Source: Cenococcum geophilum 1.58
Lineage: Eukaryota; Ascomycota; Dothideomycetes; Gloniales; Gloniaceae
DNA: 64,000 nt
Reading direction: 5' to 3'
NCBI GenBank assembly: GCA_001692895.1
Contig: KV748220.1
Span: 310,001-374,000 of the forward strand
Shown: in pieces, positions 11,930 to 25,259 of the stretch
How positions within the stretch are numbered: position 1 is the stretch's first letter
Layout of the letters: every line of letters begins with the position of its first letter
Made by a program: the position numbers and the translations under genes
Notes under the pieces: model-generated
The model's input: the letters and a program-made list of their open reading frames with translations, nothing else
Told to the model about the DNA's origin: nothing
Databases searched by the model: none

Positions 11930-14900
11930 GAGATAGAAGCTCTAAATGTCCTAGAGAAAGTGGAAATAGAGGAAGTAAGGAATGAAGGAGAGGCGAAGGA
12001 CCCCTGCTGGGGGTCCGCCACCTATCTATTATATAGTATAACTGCGGCAACATAAACTACTGTCTTATAAGGCCCTTGCTAGATAGCTTAGACCTAGAGA
12101 AATACTACATCCTTACTATACAAGAGCCGTATTATAATGCCTATATATAATTAATATACTGCCCCTAAGGATTCTAGCTCCTATATAAACCAAAAGCAGC
12201 CATACGCGTGTGCTTTATAATTAGTAAGGCTATTAGCCTATCCTTATAGTTATAGTAGGCAGTTAACCCAGATATTGTAGTTATAATAATCTAGACATAT
12301 AGGGGACCGGTTTAGATTATTAATATATATAACCCTAGGGTTAAAGGGGTCCTATAAACAGAGAATATTATATTAGTAATAAGCTTACTAGAAACCGAAG
12401 ATATAGAGTCTATCCTATTAGGAGATATAAACCTCTACTACCCGTGGTAGGGGGGTATCTATATTGCTACCGAATGATAGGTAGAGTGCCTACTAAAAGC
12501 TATAGACACCTAGGGCCTTAAGCTAGCTACCCCCCTAGGAGTAATTATATAGTAATAAGGCACCGCTAGAAGTATAATTAACCTTATATTTATAGATGAA
12601 GGCCTATACTAGAGACTTAAAAGATGTAACCCTAAAGAAGAATAGGCACTCGCTTTAGACTATATCCCTATCCAAATATAGCTAGATCTAGATATTAAGG
12701 CACAATTAAATAGTAAAAGATATATAATAAGAAAGCTTAAGATAGACAGCTTCCTTAACACAGTTAAATAACAACTTTAAGACCTAGAAGAAATCTACCT
12801 AATACCGAATAAGCGAGGCTTAATAGCTACCCCTAAGGAAATCGACTAAAGACTAGAAAGGATCTAGGCAGCAATTAAAAATAGGTTAGAAGAGCACTGC
12901 CCGGTCTTAAAAGCGGGCCCCTATATACAATACGCATAGTCCGTATAATGCGCGGTTCTTATTACCAGCTAATAATAAGCAAGAAGAAAATATATAAGCA
13001 GCCACGATTTTAAAGACGAGAGACATTATAAAGATATAAAAAACTAGCTAAAGAATACCCTGAAAAAAGAAGTAAGGAATAGCTGGAGACAGTTTATAAA
13101 TAAGCATATTACTAACCTGAGCCTCCCCTATAATAAAGATCTTTAGAGGATAGCAAAATAGGTAAAGAGAAAGGCAGGACGTTTAGTAGAAGACCTATAC
13201 CTTCCGCCCCTACGAAGACTAGGTAAATTACTAGCCACAAGCGACAATAATAAGAAGGCAAAAATCCTTATAGAAAGATTTTTCCCTTAACCAGCTCTAG
13301 TAGACCTTAGCGATATTACGGGCGAAGCACCGGTGACTTGCCTAAGGGTTAACAGTGACATAATAACCGAAGAAATGGCCAGAACTATTAGCCGCCTTTT
13401 AAATAATATAGCACCAGGACTAGATAGGATCCTAAATAAAGCCCTAAAGACCTGCGGACTACTAATAGCACCTTGGCTTGCGGATGTAGCTAGAGTATGC
13501 TTTATAATAGGCTACTACCTAAGACTTAGAAGAGCTATAATAACGTTTATCCTACGTAAAGAAGGTAAAGCAGACTACTTATTTCTAGGGAGCTACCGCC
13601 CTATTGCCTTAGAGAATACCCTTAGTAAGATCTTAGAAAGGGTAATAGCGGACTATATGGCAGACACGGCAGAGGAACACGCCCTACTACTATAAAGCTA
13701 AATAGGGGCAAGAAAGAACCGCTTAACACTATTAGTACTTACGCTACTCGCTACCACTATTAAATTAGCATAGGCGATGCGAAGGGACTTTATAGTATTA
13801 ATACTTAGCCTAGATATTAGTGGCGCCTACAATAACGTACCCTATAAGCGTCTCCTATACATCCTTAGAGTAAAAGGCTTCCTAGAATAGATTATACAAT
13901 TTGTTTAAGGGTTTATAGGCCAAAAAGAAACATTGCTGGTCTTTAGCGGATACTAAAGCCCCCCTATTGCAGTTACAATAGGAATACCACAAGAATTACC
14001 CCTCTTACCTATACTTTTCCTTTTCTTTGTAAGCAACCTACTTAACTCCTTTAAGGAAGGGGCGACCTAGGGGATAGGCTTTATTAATAACATAAACCTA
14101 ATTATATACGGGCTAATAGCCATAGAGAATTGCAGAACGCTAAAGAAAGCTTATAACACCTATATAGAATAGGCAAGACGATATAGAGTCTAATTCTTAC
14201 TAAAGAAGTACCAGCTAATCCATTTTATAAGAAAACGCAACTAATCTGCAGATCTCTAGTATATAATTCGCATCTAAGGCTTTAGGGGTTAGCCAGTTTA
14301 GGGCCTAAGAGTATTAGGAGTATAGGTAGACAGTAAGCTCCAGTGGAGCGTATATACGGCCTAAGCGGCCTATAAGGGCTAAGTATAGTATATTACATTA
14401 TCTAGGATCGTCAATTCTATATAGGGCCTATGCTTCTAAAGGTCACGCCTACTATATACAGCAGTTGTCCAGCTAACCATGACGTATAGGTCCAGTATTT
14501 GGGCCATTGGAGAATCTAAGAAAGGCCCCCCTAAATCGCTCCTTAAACTACTTTAAAAGGTCCAAACAGCCTACCTCTAGAGTATAACAGGCGGATATAA
14601 GCAAACGGCTACAGCACTGCTTAAGAAGGAAGCTAATATTCCCCCCCTATAACTATATATTGAAGCCGCTGCAATATAAAGGGCGTAAAAGGAACGCAAC
14701 TCTAATGTTATAAAGTATATTAAGACACGCCTAAATAAACTATAGAGGGACCCTAGGGCGCCTTATAGGAGAATAAACCAATAACCCTAAAGTAGGGAAG
14801 ATATATTAGAGAAACAGGTAAAGAAAGTAGAAGAAGAATAGTACTACTCTAGGGCCCAGGCCCATATAAAGGAGAAAGGGAGACGCGTAAGAGGCCAGTA

Positions 14901-15500
14901 AGGACAACAGTAAGAGAGAGAAAAGAGCTAAAGTAAAGTATAAAAGAACGCTGGGAAACTAACTACTGTAATGCAATACTGGCTGGACCAACGCTAAAGA
15001 GGCGTATGGGAGTTAAAGGTACAGAGGTTGACTAAGGCAAGAACCCAAGCCGTAGTATAGTTAACGCTATAGGGGGTAAACACTCTAGGGCTCCAAGAAG
15101 GCCTAATAAAGGCAGAAAATATAATAGCAACACTCTTAAGAACAGGAGTAATAGGACTAAAAGACTGGCTCTACTAGGTGGGTGTCCTAGTAGGTAGCCT
15201 AAAATGCGAATGTAGCTAGCCAAGATAGACACTAAAGCATGTAATACTGCTATGCCCCTTACGTACTAACTAAGAAGCAATGCTCTTAGTAGCTGGCACA
15301 GAGAACTATAAGACACTACTCTTAATATAAAAAGGCCTTAAGGCGGTTACCCAGTGGCTTATTAGCTAAAATGTACTAAACCAGTTCCGGGTTATAAAGG
15401 AAATGGCAATAAAAGGCAAGGGGGCGAGCAACGGGTGCCCCCTAATAACTCTATAGTAGTAGAGTAAAGTTTACAATACTAGCGCGTCTGTAGGCTTATT
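11930..15500 (+). pseudogene. LINE ORF2: endonuclease and reverse transcriptase
   Basis: The AP-type endonuclease covers about 12033-12690: QYNCGN start, IQEPYYN with the metal-binding Glu, LLGDIN with Trp/Gly following, and a final LDYIPI where SDH-PI is usual. RT spans about 13330-14270. Its best preserved block is the open stretch 13333-13695 (SYRPIALENTLSKILERVIA, matching the LINE SYRPISLLPTLSKILE motif). The active-site YVDD box near 14080-14100 reads FINNINL, both Asp replaced by Asn as G-to-A RIP would give, so the RT is inactive. A CCHC-type finger closes the protein at about 15200-15262. Many in-frame TAA/TAG codons also interrupt it. Confidence 0.9.
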
Positions 15501-15539
15501 ACGGCAGCAGTAGTTCCTAAGGAGGTCAAAAAGTAAGGT

Positions 15540-15726
15540 AGTAGGAGCACCATAGGTGACTTGTAGGCACCTCGTAGGCGCCTTGTAGGCGAGTCCTATA
15601 AGGCGGGGAGATGGATTACGGGGTTTTCTTAAATAGAGTTTTCTCCCCATATATATATAAGGAGTAGTCCGCGTGGGCCTAATAAGGATCCGAATCGGAC
15701 GTTAAGCAATAAATTATTATTATTAT
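15540..15726 (+). other. LINE copy 1 3' UTR and (ATT)n tail
   Basis: A GC-richer non-coding stretch contains short GTAGGCGCCTTGTAGGCG-type repeats and ends in ATTATTATTATT. Copy 2 has the same end, so the tail is a simple ATT repeat rather than poly(A). Confidence 0.8.
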
Positions 15727-15744
15727 TATAATATGCTACTAGGT

Positions 15745-16900
15745 GCCATCCATCTTAATATTTTTATATAAAGTATGCCCCTAGTATATAGTCTAATGTA
15801 TCTATTTTTATAACCGTTTTTAGTCCTAGTTAATAGATCTTAAGAACTGGCTCCTAGGTAAATAACTCCTTAACTGTCCTAAAGAGTTCTCTTTGTTCCT
15901 CTCCCTATACTTATAGTTCTTCTTTCTTTATTAATCGCATAAATAGCTTAATATTCTTTAACTATTACGCTATAAACCTTCTATAGTAATTATAAAACCC
16001 TAGGAATAATCTTAACTATATAACGTTCTCTAATTTTTACTAATTTACTATAGCCTTAATCTTCTTTAGATCTATGCTAAGTTGGCCTAGTTTAATAATA
16101 AATCTAATAAAATTGGTCTTCCTAGTAAAGAACTCGCATTTCTTAATTACTACTAGTATCTATTCTTCTTATAGTCTCTTTAAGACCCATTTAATGTGTT
16201 CTCCGTATTCTTCCTTACTTATTAAGTAGATAATAATATCGTTAAGATATACTATAATAAATTTATCTAAGTATTCTCCTAATATATTATTAATACGCTT
16301 TTGGAACGTTGCTAGTATATTTATAAGCCTAAATTATATAACTAATAGTTTATATAGTCCTTCCTTTAACCTAAAGGCTGCCTTTTATTTATCGCCTTCC
16401 TTAATTCTAATTTAATAGTATACCTATCTCAGATCTATCTTCGTAAAGATTTATACGTTGCCTATTCTATCTTAGATTTCGCTAATTAAGGGTAAAGGAT
16501 ACTTATCCTTCCTAGTAATACTATTTAACTGTTTATAGTTAATATACAGCCTTAGTTTACTATTTTTCTTTAGTATAAATAGTACTAGATAACCCGCTAA
16601 TAACTGCAATAGTTTAATATATCCTTTTCGTAAGTTTTCCTAGACAAACTCTTTTAATACTCTACCTTCTTCTTCGGTAAGCTTATAGATTAAAAAAAAC
16701 CTTAAACTTATTCCTAGTTTTAATTCTATCTTATAGTCCTATATTATATACTTTAATAGCTTTTTACTTTTTAGTAACTATAGTTTCTTACTATACTTAT
16801 AGTATTTCTTTAGTATATAACTTAAGCCTTACTTAGTCTCTTTATACGTCGCTCTAACCTAATACTATATTAACTTAGCTTATTATTATATCTTGCGGCA
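15745..16900 (-). pseudogene. Reverse transcriptase and proximal RNase H of element 1
   Basis: On the minus strand the RT blocks lie at about 16040-16700, continuing into RNase H below 16040 until the LINE junction. They align with element 3 59985-60900. The equivalent of the LRLYIDYRQLN phrase of element 3 is visible near 16530-16580. Decayed. Confidence 0.82.
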
Positions 16901-16929
16901 TTAAGTATCTCTAATATTAACCTAACCTA

Positions 16930-17270
16930 TAACCTAATTAATCTTTAGATTATATTCCTATAACTAAGGCATTTCTAGTACTACCTTATTATTTCCTAAT
17001 AGTAATATATTAAAAGACATCTTAATTTATTTTCCTTTAATAGTTAACTAAATAGGTCCTATTTTAAGATTAATAATACCTCCTCTATAGGCTATTAGAT
17101 CTCCTAAAATCATTACTAATAGGTAAAAATACTCCTTTTTCCTATATAGTAACCCCATTCTTTTAACTGTTACTAATAAGATATAGTTCCTTATTGCTCT
17201 ACTATCTATTAATGCTTTAAACTGCTAATCTTACTATTTAATTTATAAATTTAGGTATTATCCTTAAATT
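16930..17270 (-). pseudogene. Aspartic protease of element 1
   Basis: The minus strand matches the protease of element 3 (59400-59760), including the IDS-G neighbourhood and the GMP-L phrase. It lies directly upstream of RT, as in the intact family layout. Decayed. Confidence 0.75.
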
Positions 17271-20262
17271 CCTTTAAGGGTTTAAGGCTCTATTACTAGC
17301 TTCCTCTAGTTTTATAAACCTCTACTTTTCCTAATTATTAGCTGCTTAATCCTATTTATACTTAGTCTACTTTTAGCTAATACTTAGTTCGCTTTTTATC
17401 TTTAATATGCTATAGATATATATTCTCTAGGCATTCCCACCACTATTATCCATCTAGGCATTCTTCTATAAGGAATTTTTCTAGCTAAAGTATTAAGTTT
17501 CCTAACTCCTAAACTTCTATTAGATGCTAGCTATATATATACTTAGCATTCTAGTATTTTTATTCCTTAGTTATCTAATATATTCTTATAGGATATTTTT
17601 AATACTTATTTTTAGGTGCTTTATATATATTATACGCATTATCTACGTACATAATCTATAATAGCGTATAATATACTTAGTATCTTAAGTTAACTCTTAG
17701 CTCGTCTTTATTCTTAAGTTTAAACCTCTATTATATTAATCTAAATGTTATAACTTTATTTATAGGTACTAAGATACGTCTCTTACTTCTCTAGTCCTTT
17801 AAACATTTCTTTAGATCTTTTAATGTTATAATTAAGGCTCCTTTAATATAATTTATCGCCTTTTCTATAATTGGGTGGTCTTAAATAACTTTTTCGTCTA
17901 ATTATATATAGAAATCTTCCTACTTATTATTGTGCCTTTATTTATACTACTTTTAGTATAGCTATTAGAGTATATATAGCTTATCTATAAGGAAGGATCT
18001 TCTTATTACTACATCGTAACAGCCCTTTATGTGTTATTCTTCGAATCTAGTTAGAATCCCTAGATCCTCTTCTTATTCCAGTTTAGTTAGCTATTTAGCT
18101 CTTAATATACCTACTCTCGGCCTATTAGTAATTCTTTATATAGATACTTTATTTTTTATATATCCTAATATACTATATCTTTTATCTAGTTTCTATTCTT
18201 ACTATAAGGCGATTCTTGCTCTAAATTCCTCTATAGTTTCTTTCTTTTCACGTCTTATAAGTAGATCTTTAAAGTCTTCCTACTTTCTAATCTTTATATT
18301 AACTTTTTAATCTTTAGGCCGAATACTATATTCCCCTAATAAGTCCTCTAGGTTTATATATCTATCTCCTAGTCTAGTTGCTATTTATACTATAGATTCT
18401 CTAATCTAACTAATAGTCCTTATTTATGTCTTAAAGTCTTAGTTCTATAGAATTCTTAATCCTAAGCTTACTTCTAACTTAAGCTTTACTCCTACCTTAG
18501 TCTAACTAGGCTTATTAGGTATTTTTATCTTATCTTAAAAGTCTTAAATCTTACTTATTTTGTTTTAAGAGTTTTATGCCTATAGGAAACTCTATCCCAA
18601 GCTTATTTATATATCTTTAAACTAAGCTACTACCCTACTCTATTGGTTTCTATCTATTATGGGTCCTTAAGTATACCTTATCTTGCCTTAAAAATCTTAG
18701 TTATCTCTTATCTCGCTATAAGAATCTTAAGCCTTTAGCCTCTTACCTTTATTAAATATTAAAGTAGTTTGCTGCCCTACTTCTCTTATATCTTATAAAG
18801 CGATAAACATCGTGTCTAGCGGGGTTTTAATCCCTACTAATATTCCCTACTCTATAGTGGAATTATCCTCTACCTCTATTATAATATCTTTAAGGTCTAT
18901 ATACTTCTAGTAAGCCGCCTTTATTACCTTATTATTATGGAATATTTCGCCTATATTAAATTTATTGTCCTTAATGTCTAATCTATAAACTAGTTTATTA
19001 GTTCCTCTATATACTATAGATTTCGGCTCCTATAGCTAATAGCTTACGCCATACTTAGCATCTTTATAAATTTAGTATACGTTATTATAATAAAACGCAA
19101 AACTTCTAATTAAATATTCTTTTGTTCCTCGTAGTATACTATTATCCCTCTATATATATATATCTTTTACTACTAGTCTTATTCCCTTTATTATATGGTA
19201 ACTCTAACTATCTTTATAATCCCTTATAAAATAACCTTATTTCCTATAATTTATATAAGCTCCATCTTTAAACTATTAACTTTACTATAAAGTCCGCCTA
19301 AATATCTTTTACTACTAAGATCTCTAGTTTAACCTTTACTCCTTAGTCCTATAATTACTAGATCCTTAACCTCTAGGTTTTTATAGTTTTTTACTTTATC
19401 TCTTATAGGCTTTTTTAGTACTACTTAGGTCTATTAGCTTTACGCTATACTATAGTTTCTAACTTAACTTTAGTTAATGCGTACCCTACGCCTTATATAA
19501 CTGTAAAACTCTATCCTAACCTCTCTTAGCCTATTTCCTTTAGTAGATCCAATTATTAATCTTAATCGCTTAATTTATTAAATCCCTTAGGGTATCTATA
19601 TCTTCTATTAAAATAATTACGTCCTAGACTTTAGCCTTAAGTCCCTATTTATACTATACTATAAGCGCCTTATTATTCTACTTAACTTACGTTACTAACG
19701 TCTGGAACTATATTATATATTTAATTGCTAAAGTTTATTATGTAATATCTTAGAGTTTTCTTTCCGCTATAGTTACTGCCTCTAAGTCTCTAAATATTTA
19801 TATAAGTCGCTCCATAAACCCTTTCTAGCTTAAAAATATAAATCGCACCTCTTAATTAGTGGTTGTTATTCTATTTACCTATATCTCCGTAAGGTAAAGC
19901 TTAAACTACTTAAGTGCTCTTCCTAATAGGAATAGTCCTACGTAGGCTATTTAATCTATAAGTATAGGTAGCTTTACCCCTTCTTATATAACTTTAAAGT
20001 ATATTTATATAAGGAATCCTTTAAGCTTTAATCTCTCTCCTAAGAATCTCTTAATTAATAGTAGCTTAACCCTCGCTGCTTTTATCCCATTAACCCTTTC
20101 TTCTAGCGCCGCATTATTTATTATTAACTGGTTAATTACCTCTTATAATTATCTAACTATTATAGGTTGTTATAAATTAGTGTCTACTATACTGGTATTA
20201 CCTAACCTTAAAGTAGTTGCTGCCGTTAATGGCGTTGTAGTAGTAGCTGCTTTTAGTAGCAT
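17270..20262 (-). pseudogene. gag and long gag-protease spacer of element 1
   Basis: The gag start lies near 20262 on the minus strand and a zinc knuckle falls at about 19180-19260. A long lysine/glutamate-rich spacer with helical character runs to the protease at about 17270. The same unusually long spacer is present in elements 2 and 3, so it is a family trait. Gag forms the particle; the spacer has no domain I recognise. Broken by many RIP-type changes. Confidence 0.75.
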
Positions 20263-20307
20263 ATTGTTTAACTTTCTACACTTATAACCGTAACTAGGTA
20301 GTAATTA

Positions 20308-20732
20308 TATAATAGAACCTTATAGTAAAAACTATGGTAGGCTTATTATTAGGCTAGGTATATAGGTAAAGTAAGTTAAAGTTAATAATTATAATAATAA
20401 CTAGTGGAGTAGTTGCCTAATAGATTAACTCTAATTATATTCTGAAAATTACTATAAAGAAGGAGCTATATAGGTAGGGATTATAGTCCTTTAAATACAT
20501 AACTGTACTCCTAAGAAATCCTTTTTATATATAATATACGTGTACTTTATCTACTCTATTACAGATTATATAGATTATATAGATTATATAGATTACCCTA
20601 TATAATCTTAGTTACTATTTCTCGTTATATAGTTCTACTAGCTCTATCCTAAACTGTACCTAAATTAACTAACTAGCTTCTTCTAACTCTTCTCTAAGTA
20701 GTCGTAATATTGTATTTAAAGCGTCCGTAACA
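20308..20732 (-). repeat. 5' LTR of element 1 (425 bp)
   Basis: It begins TATAATAGAACC and ends CGTCCGTAACA on the + strand, that is, TGTTACGGACG...TGTTATA on the element strand. It is followed by the CCTAA duplication. It carries three GATTATATA units against two in the partner LTR. Confidence 0.93.
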
Positions 20733-21336
20733 CCTAAAGTCCTTTAGAGTAGTAGTAGTATAATATCTTCTTCTAGCGGACCCCCTACGCCTAGGGGTTG
20801 CCTTAACGGCGCGTTTATAGGGTTTGTTTTTCCCGCCCTATACTTAATTATAAAGTTATAGGTAGCTAATGCTATAGCCTATCTGGCTTACCGTCTATTA
20901 AGGGCTTTTACTTTTATAAAACCCTTTAGATTATTATAATCTATAAGCACTTCTAGACAGCTTAATAGCCCCTTACTATAGTGTCTCTAATGCTTAAAAG
21001 CCTCTATAATAGCTAGTAGCTCCTAATTATAGGTCTTATAATTGCGCTTTATTACTAAAAGCTTTCTAAACTAAAAGGCTATTAGATGCTAAAGGCCGTC
21101 TTTAAATAGCTATAATATAATAGCTGCTAGGCCTTATATTAAGGCATTAGTCTCTAATTAAGTTAGTAAGCCTAGTGTATAGTATTATAAAAGCGGCGCC
21201 GTTATAAAAGCGTTATAGAGCTAGTGTATTGCCTACTCCGCCTCTTTTAGCCAACTAAAAGGCCTAGCTTTATAGCCGTTCTTTACTCCTTTATAGAGAT
21301 TAGTAATAAGCTTTATAATAATTAAGTACTTATAGA
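20733..21336 (-). pseudogene. RNase H segment of Gypsy X between elements 1 and 2
   Basis: The minus strand reads through the end of the X RT connection (PFSWLKEAEQAI-type phrase near 21230) into RNase H. It is bounded on the left by CCTAA of element 1 and on the right by ATAGA of element 2. It is the only X sequence left between the two family A copies and forms the 604-bp centre of their inverted arrangement. Decayed. Confidence 0.85.
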
Positions 21337-21760
21337 TATTACGGACGCTTTAAGTACGATATTATAACTACTTAGGGAAGAGTTGGAAGAAGCTAGTTAG
21401 TTAATTTAGGCATAGTCTAGGATAGAACCGGTAGAGCTATATAATAAGGGATAGTAGTTAAGGTTATATAACGCGATTTATATAATCTAGAGGATCTATA
21501 TAATCCGTAATAGAGTAGATAAAGCATACGTATATTACATATAAGAAGGATTTTATAGGAGTACGGTTGTGTATTTAAGGACCCTTAATTCCTACCTAGA
21601 TAGTTCCTTTCTTATAGTGATTTTCAGAATACCATTAGAGTTAATTTATTAGGCAACCATTCCACTAATTATTATTACGTTATTAACTTTAATTTGTATT
21701 ACTTATATACCTAACCTAATAACGAGCCTATTATAGTTCTTGCTATAAGGTTCTGTTATA
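21337..21760 (+). repeat. 5' LTR of element 2 (424 bp)
   Basis: It matches 39456-39879 by transitions only as far as I read, and is preceded by ATAGA. It should contain the promoter and polyadenylation signals; GTATTTAAGGACCC near 21580 may be the core promoter, by analogy only. Confidence 0.93.
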
Positions 21761-21799
21761 CAATTACTACCTAGTTATGGTATTAAATATAGAAAGTTA

Positions 21800-23250
21800 A
21801 ATAATATACCACTAAAAGCAGCTACTACGACGTTATTGACGGCGGCAACTACTTTAAGGTTAGGTAATACTAGTATAGCAGATACTAACTTATAGCAACC
21901 TATAACGGTCGGACAGCTATAAGAGATAGTTAACTAGTTAATAGCTAATAATGTAGTAATAAAAGAAAGGGTTAATAGAATAGAAGCAGTAAGGATTAAA
22001 TTACTATTAATTAAGAGATTCTTAGGAGAGAGATTAAAGCTTAAAGGATTCCTTATGTAAATGCACTTTAAGGTTATATAAAAAGGGGTAAAGCTACTAA
22101 TACCTATAGATCGAATAGCCTATATAGGACTATTCCTATTAGGAAGAGCACTTAAGTAGTTTAAGCCTTACTTTATAGAAATATAGGTAAACGTAATAAC
22201 GACTACTAATTAAAAGGTGTGGTTTATATTCTTAAGCTAGGAGGGGTTTATAGAGCGACTTATATAAATATTTAGAGACCTAAAGGCAGTAACTACGGCG
22301 GAAAGAAAACTTTAAGATATTATGTAATAAACCTTAACAATTAAGTATACAATGTAGTTCTAGACGCTAATAATATAAATAGAGTAGAATAATAGGGCGC
22401 TTATAGTATAGTATAAATAGGGACTTAAGGCTAAAGTCTAAGACGTAATTATTCTAATAGAAGATATAGATACCCTATAGGATTTAATAGATTAAGCAAT
22501 TAAGATTAATAATTAGATCTACTAAAGGGAATAGGCTAAAAGGGGTTAGGATAGAGTTCTATAGTTATATAAGGCGTAAAGTACGTAATAATAAAAGCTA
22601 AGTTAGAAACTATGGTATAGCGCAGAGCTAATAGACCTAAGTAGTACTAAAGAAGCCTATAAGAAATGGAGTAAAAAACTATAAAAACCTAAAGGTTAAG
22701 GATCTAGTAATTATAGGATTAAGAAGTAAAGGCTAAATTAGGGATCTTAGCAGCAGAAGACATTTAGGCGGACTTTATAGTAAAGTTAATAGTTTAAAGA
22801 TAGAGCTTATATAAATTATAGGAAACGAGGTTATTTTATAAGGGATTATAAAGATAGTTAGAGTTACTATGTAATAAAGGGAACTAGATTAGTAGTAAAA
22901 GATATATATATATAGAGGGATAATAGTATACTATAAGGAATAAGAGAATATTTAATTAGAAGTTTCTTATTTTATTATAATAACGTATACTAAATTTATA
23001 AAGACGCTAAGTATAGCGTAAGCTATTAGCTATAAGAGCCAAAATTTATAAAGTATAAAGGAACTAATAAACTAGTTTATAGATTGGATATTAAGGATAA
23101 TAAATTTAACGTAGGCGAAATATTTAGTAACTATAAGGTAATAAGGGCGGCTTACTAGAAGTATATAAACCTTAAAGATGTTATAAAAGAGGTAGAGGAT
23201 AATTCTACTATAGAATAGGGAACATTAGTAGGGATTAAGACCCCACTAGA
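21800..23250 (+). pseudogene. gag of element 2
   Basis: The + strand matches gag of element 3 from about 56381 on. A CCHC zinc knuckle lies near 22800-22870, at the end of the capsid and nucleocapsid part. It is followed by the long spacer typical of this family (to about 24750). Decayed. Confidence 0.75.
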
Positions 23251-24957
23251 TATAATATCTATTGCTTTACGAAATGTAAGAGAAGTAGGATAGTAAACCA
23301 CTTTAGCACTTAATAAAGGCAAAAGGCTAAAGGCTTAAAATTCTTAAGACGAGATAAGGTATACCTAAGGACCTATAATAGATAGTAACCGATAAAGTAG
23401 GGCAGTAGCTTAGTTTAAAGATATATAAATAAGCTTGGAATAGAGTTTCCTATAGGTATAAAACTCTTAAGATAAAATAAGTAAAATTTAAGACTTTTAA
23501 GATGAGATAAGAATACTAAATAAGCCTAGTTAGACTAAGGTAGGAGTAAAGCTTAAGTTAGAAGCGAGATTAGGATTAAGAATTCTATAAAACTAAGATT
23601 TTAAAATATAAATAAGGACTATTAATAAGATTAGAGAATCTATAGTATAAATAGTAACTAGATTAGGAGACAGATATATAGACCTAGAAGACTTACTAGG
23701 GGAATATAGTATTTAGCCTAAAGATTAAAAAACTAATACTAAGATTAAGAAGTAAGACGACTTTAAGGATCTACTTATAAGACGCGAAAAGAAAGAAACT
23801 ATAGAGGAATTTAGAGTAAGAATTACCTTATAGTAAGAATAGAAACTAGATAAGAGATCTAGTATNTTAGGACGTATAAGGGATAAAGCGCTAGTATAAA
23901 GAATTACTAATAGGCCTAGAATAGGCATACTAAGAGCTAAGTAGCTTACTAAACTAGAATAAGAAGAGGATCTAGAAATTCTAACTAGATTTAAAAAATG
24001 ATATATAAAAGGCTATTATAATATAGTAATAAGAAGATACTTCCTTATGGACAAACTATATATACTCTAGCGGCTATACTAAAAGTGGTATAGGTAAAGG
24101 CATAATAATAAGTGGGAAGATTTCTATATATAGTTAGATAAGAAAGTTATTTAGAACTACCCTATTACGGAAAAGGCGATAAGTTATATTAAAGGAGCCT
24201 TAATTATAACGTTAAAGGATTTAAAGGAACGTTTAGAGGACTAAAGAAGTAAGAGATATATTTTAGTACCTGCGAATAAAGTTATAACGTTTAGATTAAT
24301 ATAATAGAGGTTTAAACTTAAGAATAAAGACGAGCTAAGAGTTAACTTAAGATACTAAGTATATTATACGCTATTATAGATTATATATATAGATAATACG
24401 TATAGTATATATAAAGCACTTAAGGATAAGTATTATAAGTACCCTATGAGAATATATTAGTTAGTAAAGGAAAAGAAATACTAGAATACTAAGTATATAT
24501 ATAGCTAGCATTTAGTAGAAGTATAAGAATTAGGAAACTTAATACTTTAGCTAAAATAATTCCTTATGGAAGAATACCTAGACGGATAATAGTAGTAGGA
24601 ATGCCTAGAGAATATATATCTATAGTATATTAAAGATAAAAAGCGAACTAAGTATTAGCTAAAGTTGGACTAAGTATAAATAGAATTAAATAGCTAATAG
24701 TTAGGAAAAGTAGAGGCCTATAGAACTAAAGGAAACTAATAGTAGAGCCTTAAACCCTTAAAGAAATTTAAAAACAATACCTAAATTTATAAATTAAGTA
24801 GCAAGATTAACAATTTAAGGCATTAATAGATAGTGGAGTAATAAGGAACCATATCTTACTAGCAGTAGTTAAAAAAATAGGTTTACCACACAGGAAAAAG
24901 GAGCACCTTTACCTATTAGTAATAATTTTAGGAGATCTAATAGCCTATAAAGGAGGG
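23250..24957 (+). pseudogene. Gag-protease spacer and start of protease, element 2
   Basis: This is the same lysine/glutamate-rich, helix-prone spacer seen in elements 1 and 3. It runs into the protease start near 24780-24957, where the LINE cuts in. The remainder of protease is at 30553-30796. An undetermined base lies at 23866. I recognise no domain in the spacer. Confidence 0.7.
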
Positions 24958-24973
24958 ATTATTAACCTTAAAA

Positions 24974-25255
24974 GATTGTTTAACTAAAACGCACTTTAAT
25001 AAAAGAGGAGCTCTTGCTGCACCTGGCCTAAAAAGACTAAAACCAACCAAAAGAACCCTGAAAAACACCTAGAGAATCCCCCTAAGATGTATACATCGCA
25101 GGGGAGGCATACGTTAAACGACGGTAGTTCGCACTTACGCGCGTCTACTAGAACCACGCCTAGTAATAGCCCTCTATAATAAGAACGGGCGAATACTACA
25201 CTATAAAGCGGAAAGACCTCTATTAAGAAGGCATCTAACAAAATATAAAGCCTAT
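24974..25255 (+). other. LINE copy 2 5' UTR
   Basis: This stretch is GC-richer than its surroundings, with no frame I trust, before ORF1. LINE internal promoters lie in this position, but no specific motif can be called. Confidence 0.5.
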
Positions 25256-25259
25256 TAGA

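Larger units (their letters stand above)
11113..15726 (+). mobile_element. Tad1-like LINE, copy 1, 5'-truncated
   Basis: A non-LTR retrotransposon with the end of ORF1 (zinc knuckles), ORF2 (APE-type endonuclease, RT, C-terminal zinc finger), a GC-richer 3' UTR and an (ATT)n tail. It aligns from its first bases with copy 2 at about 25935 and lacks roughly 960 bp of 5' sequence present there. Such 5' truncation is typical of target-primed reverse transcription. It is flanked by an 18-bp target duplication in element 1. The copy is dead: stops of the TAA/TAG type are scattered through both frames, and the RT catalytic aspartates are altered. Confidence 0.92.
11095..15744. repeat. 18-bp target site duplication around LINE copy 1
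   Basis: TATAATATGCTACTAGGT occurs at 11095-11112 and again at 15727-15744. Removing the LINE and one copy restores the RNase H region of element 1. The first bases overlap an ATT repeat tail, so the true duplication may be a few bases shorter. Confidence 0.9.
8156..20732 (-). mobile_element. Family A Gypsy element 1 (chromodomain LTR retrotransposon)
   Basis: Both LTRs (8156-8571 and 20308-20732) and the 5-bp duplication CCTAA (8151-8155; 20733-20737) are present. Internal order on the minus strand is gag, spacer, protease, RT, RNase H, integrase, chromodomain, polypurine tract. A 4.6-kb LINE sits inside RNase H. Without the LINE the element is close to 7.95 kb, matching element 3. It inserted into X. 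It is broken throughout by RIP-type transitions. Confidence 0.93.

Noticed and set aside
15032-15232. Minus-strand hydrophobic open frame, with a sister at 29855-30058
   Set aside because: Antisense of the end of LINE ORF2; the leucine-rich look comes from complementing Glu/Lys codons.
18029-18310. 93-codon + strand open frame (and its inverse at 23725-23928, minus)
   Set aside because: Both are antisense to the same part of the gag-protease spacer in elements 1 and 2; RIP removes stops on the antisense frame by chance.
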